Shown here one piece after another: positions 1 through 5,289 of a stretch of 6,371 nucleotides of DNA. The DNA is taken from NCBI GenBank assembly GCA_002440805.1, contig DJVD01000226.1:14245-20615 (forward strand), given 5' to 3'. The number at the start of each line of letters is the position of its first letter. The first letter of the stretch is position 1. A program made the position numbers and the translations under genes. This DNA comes from Chloroflexi bacterium UBA6265 (GTDB lineage: Bacteria > Chloroflexota > Chloroflexia > Thermomicrobiales > UBA6265). The notes beneath the pieces are model-generated. The model worked only from the letters and a program-made list of their open reading frames with translations, was not told the DNA's origin and ran no database searches.

Positions 1-1
1 A

Positions 2-979
2 CTGCCATGGGGACAGGCCGTTATTGCGGGCATCGCTTGCGAGTTGGTCCCGGTGCCGGGCCACGCCGATGGCCAGGCCGCGCTGGTATTGCCCGAACAC
101 GGGGCCTGTTTTGTTGCTGATAACCTCAGTGATATCGAGGTTCCCAGCGTAAACGAGGGCAGCCAGAGCATTGCGGTGTACCTGCGAACGCTTGATCGCC
201 TGCGGGACGTGATCGACAGGGTGGAGTGGATCGTGCCGGGGCATGGCTCGCCGGCCAATCGCGAGGAAGCACAGCGGCGGCTCGATGCTGATCGTCGCTA
301 CCTGCAGGCGATCGGGCCAGCGGTGGATATGGCCAGGGCAGGGGAGGGCGCAGAAGAAATTGCCCAACGCGTGCTGCGCGAGCTCGATGAGCAACGCGCA
401 TCGTCCGAGCTGGCCGCCAGCATGCACCTGGACAACATTCGGCAATTGCTGGCCGAGCGCGACCTGCGCCAGTCGGATTTGCCGGTCCGGCAGAGTTCCC
501 GCGTCATATTGCTTGATGCCGATCATCGCGTCTGGATGTTGCGGATTAACGATCCCGTGCGTCCGCGTTGGATCCTGCCCGGTGGCGGGGTAGAAGAGGG
601 GGAGAGTTGGGAGGACGCCGCTCGCCGTGAACTGTGGGAGGAGTGCGCGATTGATGATGCCCACATCGGACCACTGGTGGCGATTCGAAAGCGCTTAACC
701 AGGATTGATGAGGTGCCAGCAGCCGCTGGCATGGTCAAAATCGACCCAACATGGATTCTCGCCCACGAGCACTATTTCGTGGTGAAACTGAACGCCCAGT
801 CCCCTGAAATCGGCAACATGCATGCATACGAAATCGCAGATTACACAGGCCAGGCATGGCTCTCGGCAGCGGATATCCGCGGCAGCTACGAGCAGGTGTA
901 TCCCATTGGTCTCGCCGACCTGCTTGATGTGCTGCAGCGGGGCGAACTACCAACTGAACCCTGGCAATGGGTGGATTAG
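2..979 (+). CDS. MBL-fold / Nudix hydrolase fusion, 5' end outside window
   Basis: The frame is open to the left edge, so the start is missing; 325 residues are visible. The first ~95 residues are the C-terminal half of a metallo-beta-lactamase fold: a PGHADG segment (bases 53-70), then VADNL with the likely bridging Asp, then IVPGHG (metal-ligand His). A helical stretch typical of the end of such hydrolases follows. From about base 490 a Nudix domain begins. Its Nudix box spans 584-652: G-x5-E-x7-REL-x-EE, with Ala where the usual late Gly stands. The catalytic REx2EE core is intact. Nudix enzymes cleave nucleoside diphosphates linked to another moiety; MBL enzymes hydrolyse diverse esters, thioesters or phosphodiesters. 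The substrate of this fusion cannot be read from the sequence. The N-terminal HxHxDH metal motif lies upstream and is unseen. The protein is probably cytosolic. I see no convincing terminator after the TAG at 977-979. Confidence 0.88.
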   Translation: MPWGQAVIAGIACELVPVPGHADGQAALVLPEHGACFVADNLSDIEVPSVNEGSQSIAVYLRTLDRLRDVIDRVEWIVPGHGSPANREEAQRRLDADRRYLQAIGPAVDMARAGEGAEEIAQRVLRELDEQRASSELAASMHLDNIRQLLAERDLRQSDLPVRQSSRVILLDADHRVWMLRINDPVRPRWILPGGGVEEGESWEDAARRELWEECAIDDAHIGPLVAIRKRLTRIDEVPAAAGMVKIDPTWILAHEHYFVVKLNAQSPEIGNMHAYEIADYTGQAWLSAADIRGSYEQVYPIGLADLLDVLQRGELPTEPWQWVD

Positions 980-1027
980 GGCTGAGGTGATTCTGAAACC
1001 AAGCATGAGTCTGGTTGTATAAAAGAC

Positions 1028-1056
1028 TTGACAGATTTTGGAAGTATTCTTATACT
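1028..1056 (+). promoter_or_regulatory. sigma70-type promoter of hsp20
   Basis: A perfect -35 TTGACA (1028-1033) and a -10 TATACT (1051-1056, five of six consensus bases) are separated by 17 bases. This predicts a transcription start near 1063 and a leader of about 68 bases. The -10 hexamer is the right arm of a small dyad, AGTAT-tctt-ATACT (1043-1056). No CIRCE or HAIR heat-shock operator is visible, so the sequence does not tell how heat induction, if any, is achieved. Confidence 0.85.
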
Positions 1057-1068
1057 GTGGTTGATGGT

Positions 1069-1124
1069 TGGCCAGGAGGCCACCTCTGAATGGTTCGGAG
1101 AAATTCGGATTAAACGCAGGAGGT
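1069..1124 (+). promoter_or_regulatory. Structured hsp20 leader with ribosome binding site
   Basis: The Shine-Dalgarno AGGAGGT (1118-1124) lies six bases before the hsp20 ATG and decides that start. Upstream, TGGCC (1069-1073) and GGCCA (1078-1082) form a hairpin with an AGGA loop. The bases ACCTCT (1082-1087) can pair with GGAGGT (1119-1124), covering the Shine-Dalgarno. Between these arms, GAAT/ATTC (1088-1091 with 1103-1106) and TTC/GAA (1094-1096 with 1100-1102) can nest. This layout recalls the RNA thermometers known in many hsp20 leaders, but it has neither a clear ROSE motif nor a four-U motif. The pairing is inferred by eye, without energies. Confidence 0.4.
1090..1113 (+). CDS. Possible 7-codon leader ORF before hsp20
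   Basis: ATG at 1090 opens a seven-residue frame (MVRRNSD) ending in TAA at 1111-1113, four bases before the hsp20 Shine-Dalgarno. A second AGGAGG (1074-1079) sits ten bases upstream of this ATG, partly in the loop and arm of the leader hairpin. Both signals lie inside the predicted transcript. A frame this short can occur by chance, so translation is only a possibility. If used, a ribosome here would open the pairing that may hide the hsp20 ribosome binding site. Confidence 0.3.
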   Translation: MVRRNSD

Positions 1125-1130
1125 AATACC

Positions 1131-1655
1131 ATGATTCGTCATTCTCCGCTCTATGATGTTCTTTCCGTTCTGGATTCGTTCAATCAGGCCACCCGCCTTC
1201 CCATGCAGTCCAACCGCTCGAGCCAAAGCTCGAATGGCGAAAACGGATGGGGAATGCTGATCGATTGCTACGCGACCAACGATCAGGCCGTGGTGCTTGC
1301 CGCGCTGCCGGGTATTCATCCGGATGACACCAATGTCTCGGTGGATCAGGATACCCTCACGATCACAGGCGTCGTCACCGGTGGTCGCAAACAGCAGGAC
1401 GAGCAAGGCGACCCGGTGACCTGGTACCTGTCGGAGATTCCTCGCGGATCGTTTGAGCGCCGCATTACGCTGCCGTTCCAGATCGACGAGGAACACGTTG
1501 AGGCGCAATTCTCCAACGGTATGCTGAGGATCGTGCTTCCGAAGCTGGAGGCGTCCAAGCCGCGCAAGGTTTCCGTCCAGGTGATGGAAAGCCGGTTCCC
1601 GGAAATCGCCGTGGAATCCGGGGAAGAGAAAGAGAAGTCAAAGTCCAATAAGTAA
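1131..1655 (+). CDS. hsp20: Small heat-shock protein, Hsp20/alpha-crystallin family
   Basis: This 174-residue protein is an ATP-independent holdase that binds unfolding proteins in the cytoplasm and usually forms oligomers. The N-terminal arm (residues 1-40) is Ser/Asn-rich and starts with MIRHSPLYDVL. The alpha-crystallin domain covers about residues 41-150. It includes ALPGIHPDD (58-66), a DTLTITG strand (74-80), and the conserved GMLRIVLPK (130-138) near its end. The C-terminal tail has I-A-V (159-161), a good match to the I-x-I/V motif that docks neighbouring subunits, then a charged Lys/Glu end. The ATG at 1131 is chosen because AGGAGGT lies six bases upstream; the in-frame TTG at 1068 has no such site. 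The gene is monocistronic, with its own promoter and a strong terminator. Confidence 0.96.
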   Translation: MIRHSPLYDVLSVLDSFNQATRLPMQSNRSSQSSNGENGWGMLIDCYATNDQAVVLAALPGIHPDDTNVSVDQDTLTITGVVTGGRKQQDEQGDPVTWYLSEIPRGSFERRITLPFQIDEEHVEAQFSNGMLRIVLPKLEASKPRKVSVQVMESRFPEIAVESGEEKEKSKSNK

Positions 1656-1662
1656 CGCGCAG

Positions 1663-1699
1663 AAGGGGGACCATTATGGTCCCCCTTTCTTATGTTTTT
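1663..1699 (+). terminator. Intrinsic terminator of hsp20
   Basis: A perfect 10-base-pair stem (1663-1672 with 1678-1687, AAGGGGGACC / GGTCCCCCTT) closes an ATTAT loop and runs into TTTCTTATGTTTTT (1686-1699). It starts eight bases after the hsp20 stop codon. Confidence 0.95.
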
Positions 1700-1875
1700 C
1701 CGTTTCCTCCCCTGGCAAGCATTGCAGGGCCCATCCTGGCTGACCCAGCCACCAGGGATCCACGCCTGACGGTTCACGTTTCGATGGAACTCTCCAACCC
1801 TGACCGCAATGGTGGGAGATTGGCCGAAGTGGGCAGCGGTTTCGCCAATCCTCAAATTTGAGTACGCTTACCCGT
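1700..1875 (+). other. Intergenic spacer with two small hairpins
   Basis: No gene is supported in these 176 bases. Two hairpins can be drawn. One pairs CCTG and CAA (1711-1714, 1716-1718) with TTG and CAGG (1722-1728), with one bulged G. The other pairs TGGCTG (1737-1742) with CAGCCA (1746-1751) around an ACC loop. The promoter of the next operon must lie here. A weak candidate is TTTCGC (1840-1845), 17 bases, then TACGCT (1863-1868), which would make the next transcript nearly leaderless. Confidence 0.35.
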
Positions 1876-2358
1876 ATGGAAAACGAGACTGCGCCAGCCA
1901 CGATCTATCTCGATGCCGATGCCTGCCCGGTGAAGGATCTCGTCTTTCGCACGGCCGTTCGATACGGTATTCCCGTAAAGGTGGTCGCCAATGTCCCGTT
2001 GCGGATTCCTGCCGATGCCGAATCGCTGGCGCGCAGCATCGTCGTACCGGGTTCACCCGATGCCGCCGATGACTGGATCGCCGAGCATGCCACCGCCACC
2101 GATATCGTGCTCACCGCCGATATACCCCTGGCGGCGCGCGCCCTTGCCGTTGGTGCGATGTGCATCGACTTTCGCGGCAATCATTTCAATCCCAATCGCA
2201 TTGGCGAGGCCCTCGCCGGCAGGGAACTCAACAATATGTTGCGCCAGATGGGTGAGATCACCGGCGGCCCTTCCGCCTTCACCAAGAAGGATCGGTCGAA
2301 CTTCGCCTCCGCGCTCGATGCCGCTGCCAACAAACTTGCCCGAAGGAGACCCGCGTGA
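1876..2358 (+). CDS. UPF0178/DUF188 family protein (YaiI/YqxD-like)
   Basis: The 160-residue protein matches the family of E. coli YaiI (about 150 residues) along its whole length. It has the N-terminal strand with DADACPVK (13-20), then the TADIPLAA segment (80-87) and R100-G101. The C-terminal signature MGEITGGPSAFTKKDR (125-140) is also present. The family has a PIN-like fold with conserved acidic residues, so a metal-dependent nuclease-like role is often suggested; no substrate is established. I chose the ATG at 1876 because it puts the conserved strand close to the N-terminus. A TTG at 1858 in the same frame would add six residues. Neither start has a clear Shine-Dalgarno, hinting at leaderless translation. 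The gene overlaps the HAD gene downstream and is likely transcribed with it. Confidence 0.93.
   Translation: MENETAPATIYLDADACPVKDLVFRTAVRYGIPVKVVANVPLRIPADAESLARSIVVPGSPDAADDWIAEHATATDIVLTADIPLAARALAVGAMCIDFRGNHFNPNRIGEALAGRELNNMLRQMGEITGGPSAFTKKDRSNFASALDAAANKLARRRPA
2343..2358 (+). promoter_or_regulatory. Shine-Dalgarno and GTGA overlap joining two genes
   Basis: AAGGAG (2343-2348) lies six bases before the GTG at 2355. The TGA stop of the upstream gene (2356-2358) is embedded in the same GTGA, a classical translational-coupling junction. It fixes GTG as the start of the HAD protein. Confidence 0.85.
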
Positions 2359-3134
2359 TCACCACCGTGCTGCTGGACCTTGATGACACCATCCTCGCCG
2401 ACGATCTCGCCACCGAGGCGGCATTCATGGCCACCGCCCTGCAGGCCCATACCGTGGCCGGTGTCGATCCACACGAGCTGATCGAGCACGTCCGTACCTT
2501 TGCCGGACGCGAATGGCGCGAGGGCCCCTTCCCGGAGTGGCTGGATGGTATCGGTACAAGCGGCATCGAGGGGCTACGAGCCCGGTTCGATGGCGAGCAT
2601 GAGAACTGGGCGATCATGCGCGAATTTGGTCCCGGATTCCGCCGTCGTACATGGGAGAAGGCACTGACGGCGATGGGTGTGGAGGATATTAATCTCGCCT
2701 GGAGCCTGGATGTGCTGTTCGAACACGAACGGAGCGAGACCAATCCGTGGTGTGCCGGTGCCGACGAGGCGCTTGCCCTGCTGAGTGAGCGCTACCGACT
2801 GGGTATGGTGACCAACGGCATCCCCGATGTGCAGCGCGTCAAGGTTGAGGCCACCGGCCTGATTGATCGATTCGATGCGATCGTGATCAGTGGTGAAGTA
2901 GGGCAGGGTAAACCCGAACCGGCCATTTATCACCATGCACTGCAATTGATGGGTGTCGCGCCCGAGGAGACGATCATGGTTGGCGATAACTATCGTCGCG
3001 ATGTGCTCGGTCCGCAGGAATTGGGCATTCGTGGCGTATGGATCAGTATGGGCCGCGACCTGCCCAATTACGGCCAGCCGTGGCTGGTGGTGGAATCGCT
3101 GGCGGACCTGCCGGCTGTTCTCGAGTCCCTTTAG
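2355..3134 (+). CDS. HAD-superfamily hydrolase (phosphatase, subfamily IA-like)
   Basis: All four HAD motifs are present in this 259-residue protein. Motif I is DLDDT (8-12), with nucleophile D8 and acid/base D10. Motif II is T153-N154-G. Motif III is K186 in GKPEP. Motif IV is GDNYRRD, with D211 and D216. The roughly 100 residues after motif I are mostly helical and form a C1-type cap, as in YjjG-like nucleotidases, phosphoglycolate phosphatases and N-acylneuraminate-9-phosphatases. The reaction is probably Mg2+-dependent removal of phosphate from a small metabolite; the substrate is set by the cap and cannot be inferred. The GTG start overlaps the DUF188 stop. The pair forms a two-gene operon that appears to end at the hairpins after 3134. 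Confidence 0.93.
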   Translation: MITTVLLDLDDTILADDLATEAAFMATALQAHTVAGVDPHELIEHVRTFAGREWREGPFPEWLDGIGTSGIEGLRARFDGEHENWAIMREFGPGFRRRTWEKALTAMGVEDINLAWSLDVLFEHERSETNPWCAGADEALALLSERYRLGMVTNGIPDVQRVKVEATGLIDRFDAIVISGEVGQGKPEPAIYHHALQLMGVAPEETIMVGDNYRRDVLGPQELGIRGVWISMGRDLPNYGQPWLVVESLADLPAVLESL

Positions 3135-3135
3135 G

Positions 3136-3152
3136 CCCGGTTTCGTACCGGG
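3136..3152 (+). terminator. Hairpin directly after the HAD stop codon
   Basis: CCCGGT (3136-3141) pairs with ACCGGG (3147-3152) around a TTCGT loop, one base after the TAG. No T-run follows, so this may stabilise the 3' end rather than terminate transcription by itself. Confidence 0.45.
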
Positions 3153-3186
3153 GATTGAGTGGCCGACTATGCCGGGATGGGTGTCA

Positions 3187-3241
3187 GTCGGTACGCCCGG
3201 GGTTTATTCCCCGGGCGCCACGAGAAACCGACGGGATTTTT
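3187..3241 (+). terminator. Probable terminator of the DUF188-HAD operon
   Basis: A 9-base-pair GC-rich stem, CGCCCGGGG (3194-3202) with CCCCGGGCG (3209-3217), has a TTTATT loop. An outer GTCGGT/ACCGAC stem (3187-3192 with 3227-3232) encloses it, with nine unpaired bases on the 3' side. GGGATTTTT follows, with the T-run at 3237-3241. The inner hairpin is very stable, but the T-run is separated from it, so efficiency is uncertain. It lies between convergent genes, so it may also block minus-strand transcription. Confidence 0.6.
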
Positions 3242-3288
3242 GAAATCCGCCTCCACCAAATCGACAAGGATGGTACGCCAGGATTTCA
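3241..3288. repeat. 8-bp inverted repeat in the convergent gap
   Basis: TGAAATCC (3241-3248) and GGATTTCA (3281-3288) are perfect inverted copies separated by 32 bases. A third copy of the core, GGATTT at 3234-3239, can also pair with AAATCC (3243-3248). It lies just beyond the stop codon of the minus-strand gene. No function is assigned. Confidence 0.4.
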
Positions 3289-3315
3289 TATCGGGGCTGT
3301 GCGACCAGAGCCCGT

Positions 3316-4182
3316 TTACGCCAACAACAGCGCCTGATCGAGCATCTGTAACCGTAGGCGGTCGCTCTCCATCTCCCGCAGTTCCTGCAGCATCGTGATC
3401 AGCACCTCACTGCGCGATCCCACCACCTGCATCGCCACGATCCCGTACAGGTCCATCACCGTGGTGATGCGGAACCAGGTCTCCATCCACTCTCGCCACG
3501 TATCCCGGGTAGCGTGCCCCAACAGCAACTCGAACAGGCCCAGGATCACCTGCTCATCTTCACTCTCGCCATAGCGTTCAATCAGCAGCGGCAGCAAATC
3601 GGCATGCAGGTCGGTGAGATTGCGTAACCCCTCGGCCAACACATCGCTGCGACCCGTACCCCAACTCACCATCCCGAAGATGGGCGCCAGGTTGCCATGA
3701 CTCGCCAACAACCGGATTGCGGTATTGGCGGGATCACCGGAAAAGGTCACCTGCGGATCCAGCATCAGCCGCGCTGCCCAGTTGGCGGCCAATTCCGGAT
3801 CGATATCGTTCATCGCCAGCAGGCCCACTGCGCGCAGATCGCCACAGAGTTCCATCGCGCCATCGATTTCGTAGGTGCTCATCGCCAGCTGGAACAGCGC
3901 CCCATCGGCCGGATCGCTCACTGGACGCAACGCCCGCACAATCGCCGCCCGGATATAGCCACCGCCGTCGCGCCGCACGGCCTGGGCATGGCACCACTGG
4001 TATTTGGCGATCAGGTCGTCGCGCAGGGCAGGGGATTCGGCTTCACCAAGGATCCCGATCGCGGTGCGCACGAGATCCAGGTCGCGACCCTCGTGCATGA
4101 TCCGCACCGCAGCCTGCAGGCGATCCTCGCCCTGGAGGTGCTGCAGCTCGGCGCGATTGTCGCGGGAAGATCGTTTATGCAT
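3316..4182 (-). CDS. Unrecognised all-helical, HEAT-like repeat protein
   Basis: I do not recognise this 288-residue protein. It reads as successive amphipathic helices rich in Leu, Ala and Arg/Glu. Segments such as RAAIVRALRPVSDP and LRNLTDLHADLLPLLIERYG look like HEAT/ARM-type helical pairs. No catalytic motif, signal peptide or membrane segment is visible. Such solenoids usually serve as protein-binding scaffolds; that is an inference from shape only. The frame stays open up to 4419, but I place the start at ATG 4182 (MHKRSSRD). A longer start would run through the opposite-strand methyltransferase gene, and the extra residues look unlike protein. The Shine-Dalgarno is weak (GGACGGTGAC just before the ATG). 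The gene diverges from the methyltransferase by 40 bases and converges with the HAD gene. Confidence 0.8.
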   Translation of the reverse strand: MHKRSSRDNRAELQHLQGEDRLQAAVRIMHEGRDLDLVRTAIGILGEAESPALRDDLIAKYQWCHAQAVRRDGGGYIRAAIVRALRPVSDPADGALFQLAMSTYEIDGAMELCGDLRAVGLLAMNDIDPELAANWAARLMLDPQVTFSGDPANTAIRLLASHGNLAPIFGMVSWGTGRSDVLAEGLRNLTDLHADLLPLLIERYGESEDEQVILGLFELLLGHATRDTWREWMETWFRITTVMDLYGIVAMQVVGSRSEVLITMLQELREMESDRLRLQMLDQALLLA

Positions 4183-4222
4183 GTCACCGTCCGTGTACGA
4201 TAGCTGGCAGGAGGCTTGCCCC
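4183..4222. promoter_or_regulatory. Divergent 40-base spacer with ribosome binding site
   Basis: This gap separates two divergent starts. On the plus strand AGGAGG (4209-4214) is eight bases before the methyltransferase ATG and fixes that start. TACGAT (4196-4201) could be a -10 element for the plus-strand gene, but no good -35 stands upstream. Any promoters must overlap each other or reach into the coding regions. Confidence 0.45.
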
Positions 4223-4876
4223 ATGCGGAAGTTCTTTACCGATCGTACCCCACCCGATGTTGCTGCCACGTATGACCAACTCGCCTCCGATTGGCTGGCT
4301 CGTTGGAGTAAGCTGGAATCCCGGCTGGTTAGCGATGGCTGGCGCAACGAGTATGTGCGCCACTTGCAGGGAAATGTGCTGGAAATTGGCACCGCTGCGG
4401 GAGATACCCTGCTCCGCATGCAATCTCAACCGCATGACGCCACCAGTTTCACCGGGATCGATATCAGTGACGGCATGCTCGCGGAGTCGCATCGCGCAGC
4501 CGCGGGGATCGATATGCCGGTAAGCCTGCATCGGGCCAGCGCCGAACAGATGCCAATGTTGCAGGACGCCAGTTTCGATACGGTGGCCGCCAGCCTGGTG
4601 TTCTGCACCATTCCCGATGTGAGGGCTGCGCTTGCCGAAATCACTCGCGTGCTTAAACCGGGGGGCAGGTTGGTACTGGTGGAGCATGTGTTGGCCCCCA
4701 ATCCCGTGGTCGCCTGGCTGCAACGCCTGCTGGCGCCGGTACAGATTCGGCAGATGGGCTGCCACCTCGATCGTAAAACCGTGGACATGGTTCGCGATCA
4801 CGGATTCCAGGTTGAGATGGAACGGAAGCGGATACTGGGTATCTTCCGGTTTATCGTCGCCCGATCACCGCACTGA
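4223..4876 (+). CDS. Class I SAM-dependent methyltransferase, METTL7-like
   Basis: This 217-residue protein has the Rossmann-like SAM-binding core of the Methyltransf_11 group. Motif I is VLEIGTAAG (52-60). D80, in GIDIS, is placed to hold the SAM ribose. An acidic FDTVAASLVFCTIPD stretch follows (108-122), then LKPGGRLVLVEHV (144-156). After this, WLQRLLAPV and QMGCHLDRKT (178-187) resemble the C-terminal region of METTL7/TMT1 proteins, some of which methylate thiols in animals. The bacterial relatives have no settled substrate, so a small-molecule methyl acceptor is an inference. Motif I has G-x-A-x-G instead of the commoner G-x-G-x-G. No membrane anchor is present, unlike the animal proteins. 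The ATG at 4223 follows a good AGGAGG. The gene ends 52 bases from the convergent zinc-finger gene. Confidence 0.92.
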   Translation: MRKFFTDRTPPDVAATYDQLASDWLARWSKLESRLVSDGWRNEYVRHLQGNVLEIGTAAGDTLLRMQSQPHDATSFTGIDISDGMLAESHRAAAGIDMPVSLHRASAEQMPMLQDASFDTVAASLVFCTIPDVRAALAEITRVLKPGGRLVLVEHVLAPNPVVAWLQRLLAPVQIRQMGCHLDRKTVDMVRDHGFQVEMERKRILGIFRFIVARSPH

Positions 4877-4928
4877 TCCTCTATGGTGCTCCTGATCAGG
4901 ATTCGGGCCGAAGCTGTCCCTGAGTGTT
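4877..4928. other. Convergent gap with a 10-base palindrome
   Basis: Only 52 bases separate two convergent stop codons. CCTGATCAGG (4891-4900) is a perfect palindrome and too tight to form a normal hairpin as RNA. No stem followed by a T-run is seen in either direction, so how the two transcripts end is unclear. Confidence 0.4.
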
Positions 4929-5204
4929 CTATCGCTCGGGAAGGGTCTCAAAGAACAGGTTATCCGGGTAACAGAAGGCCCAGTCCTCACCCGGCTCGAA
5001 TGACCGGATCAAGGGGTGCTGCGTCTCATGAAAATGCGCGGTGGCATGTTTGTTTGGCGACGAATCGCAGCAGCCCACATGCCCGCAGATGAGGCACAGC
5101 CGCAGGTGAACCCACGAGTCTCCGCTTTGCAGGCATTCCTCGCAGCCGTTTCCACTCGGGGTTACGTCGTTGATTTGTTCCAGATGGGTGCAATTGGCGT
5201 TCAT
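4929..5204 (-). CDS. Stand-alone UBP-type zinc finger protein
   Basis: The 91-residue protein is essentially one ZnF-UBP domain. Candidate zinc ligands are C5, H7, C21, C24, C37, C40, H42, C45, H53, H57 and H63. They lie in the family pattern C-x-H, GCEECL, LRLCLICGHVGCCDSS and HATAHFHETQHPL. RSFEPGEDW and a Cys-Tyr pair follow, as in the family. In eukaryotic deubiquitinases this domain binds the free C-terminal Gly-Gly of ubiquitin. Bacterial stand-alone versions are common and of unknown role. The ATG at 5204 is preferred because family members are about 90 residues and start near C-x-H; GGAG lies five bases upstream. An ATG at 5306 would add 34 residues without recognisable similarity, yet it has an even better GAGGAG site. 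The gene follows the HEPN gene on the same strand. Confidence 0.94.
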   Translation of the reverse strand: MNANCTHLEQINDVTPSGNGCEECLQSGDSWVHLRLCLICGHVGCCDSSPNKHATAHFHETQHPLIRSFEPGEDWAFCYPDNLFFETLPER

Positions 5205-5247
5205 CGGTTCTCCGTTCTGCTTTCCCCACAAGGGGTCAGGAAGTAGG

Positions 5248-5265
5248 CGATTCACTCTCGATTCA
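5248..5265. repeat. CGATTCA direct repeats, 11 bases apart
   Basis: CGATTCA occurs at 5248-5254 and at 5259-5265, an 11-base period close to one DNA turn. The second copy is part of a small dyad, CGATT-C-AATCG (5259-5269). The position, upstream of the zinc-finger start, would suit a protein-binding site, but chance is possible. Confidence 0.3.
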
Positions 5266-5270
5266 ATCGG

Positions 5271-5289
5271 CTCCCGGAAGCTGCGGGAG
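5271..5289 (-). repeat. 6-bp hairpin overlapping a larger inverted repeat
   Basis: CTCCCG (5271-5276) and CGGGAG (5284-5289) pair around seven bases. The GGAG of the right arm (5286-5289) is also part of the 10-bp inverted repeat at 5286-5318, so in RNA the two structures exclude each other. Confidence 0.5.

Noticed and set aside
997..1028. Weak dyads AACCA/TGGTT and AGTCT/AGACT upstream of the hsp20 -35
   Set aside because: The arms have only five bases, overlap each other and match no known heat-shock operator.
1068..1130. TTG start adding 21 residues to Hsp20
   Set aside because: It would start about five bases after the predicted transcription start, with no ribosome site; the AGGAGGT before 1131 fits the shorter protein.
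1346..1855. 169-residue minus-strand frame across hsp20 and its terminator
   Set aside because: It runs antisense through the conserved alpha-crystallin domain and the terminator stem, and its composition is Ser/Arg/Pro-rich like a shadow frame.
1676..1861. 61-residue plus-strand frame after hsp20
   Set aside because: It begins inside the terminator loop and stem, has no independent ribosome site and no recognisable content.
3697..4203. 168-residue plus-strand frame
   Set aside because: It lies opposite the helical-repeat gene, is His/Arg/Gln-rich with no domain, and has no ribosome site; it is a shadow of the minus-strand gene.
4183..4419. Longer N-terminus for the helical-repeat protein
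   Set aside because: The extra 79 residues overlap the methyltransferase gene on the opposite strand and look like a shadow (Ser/Arg-rich).
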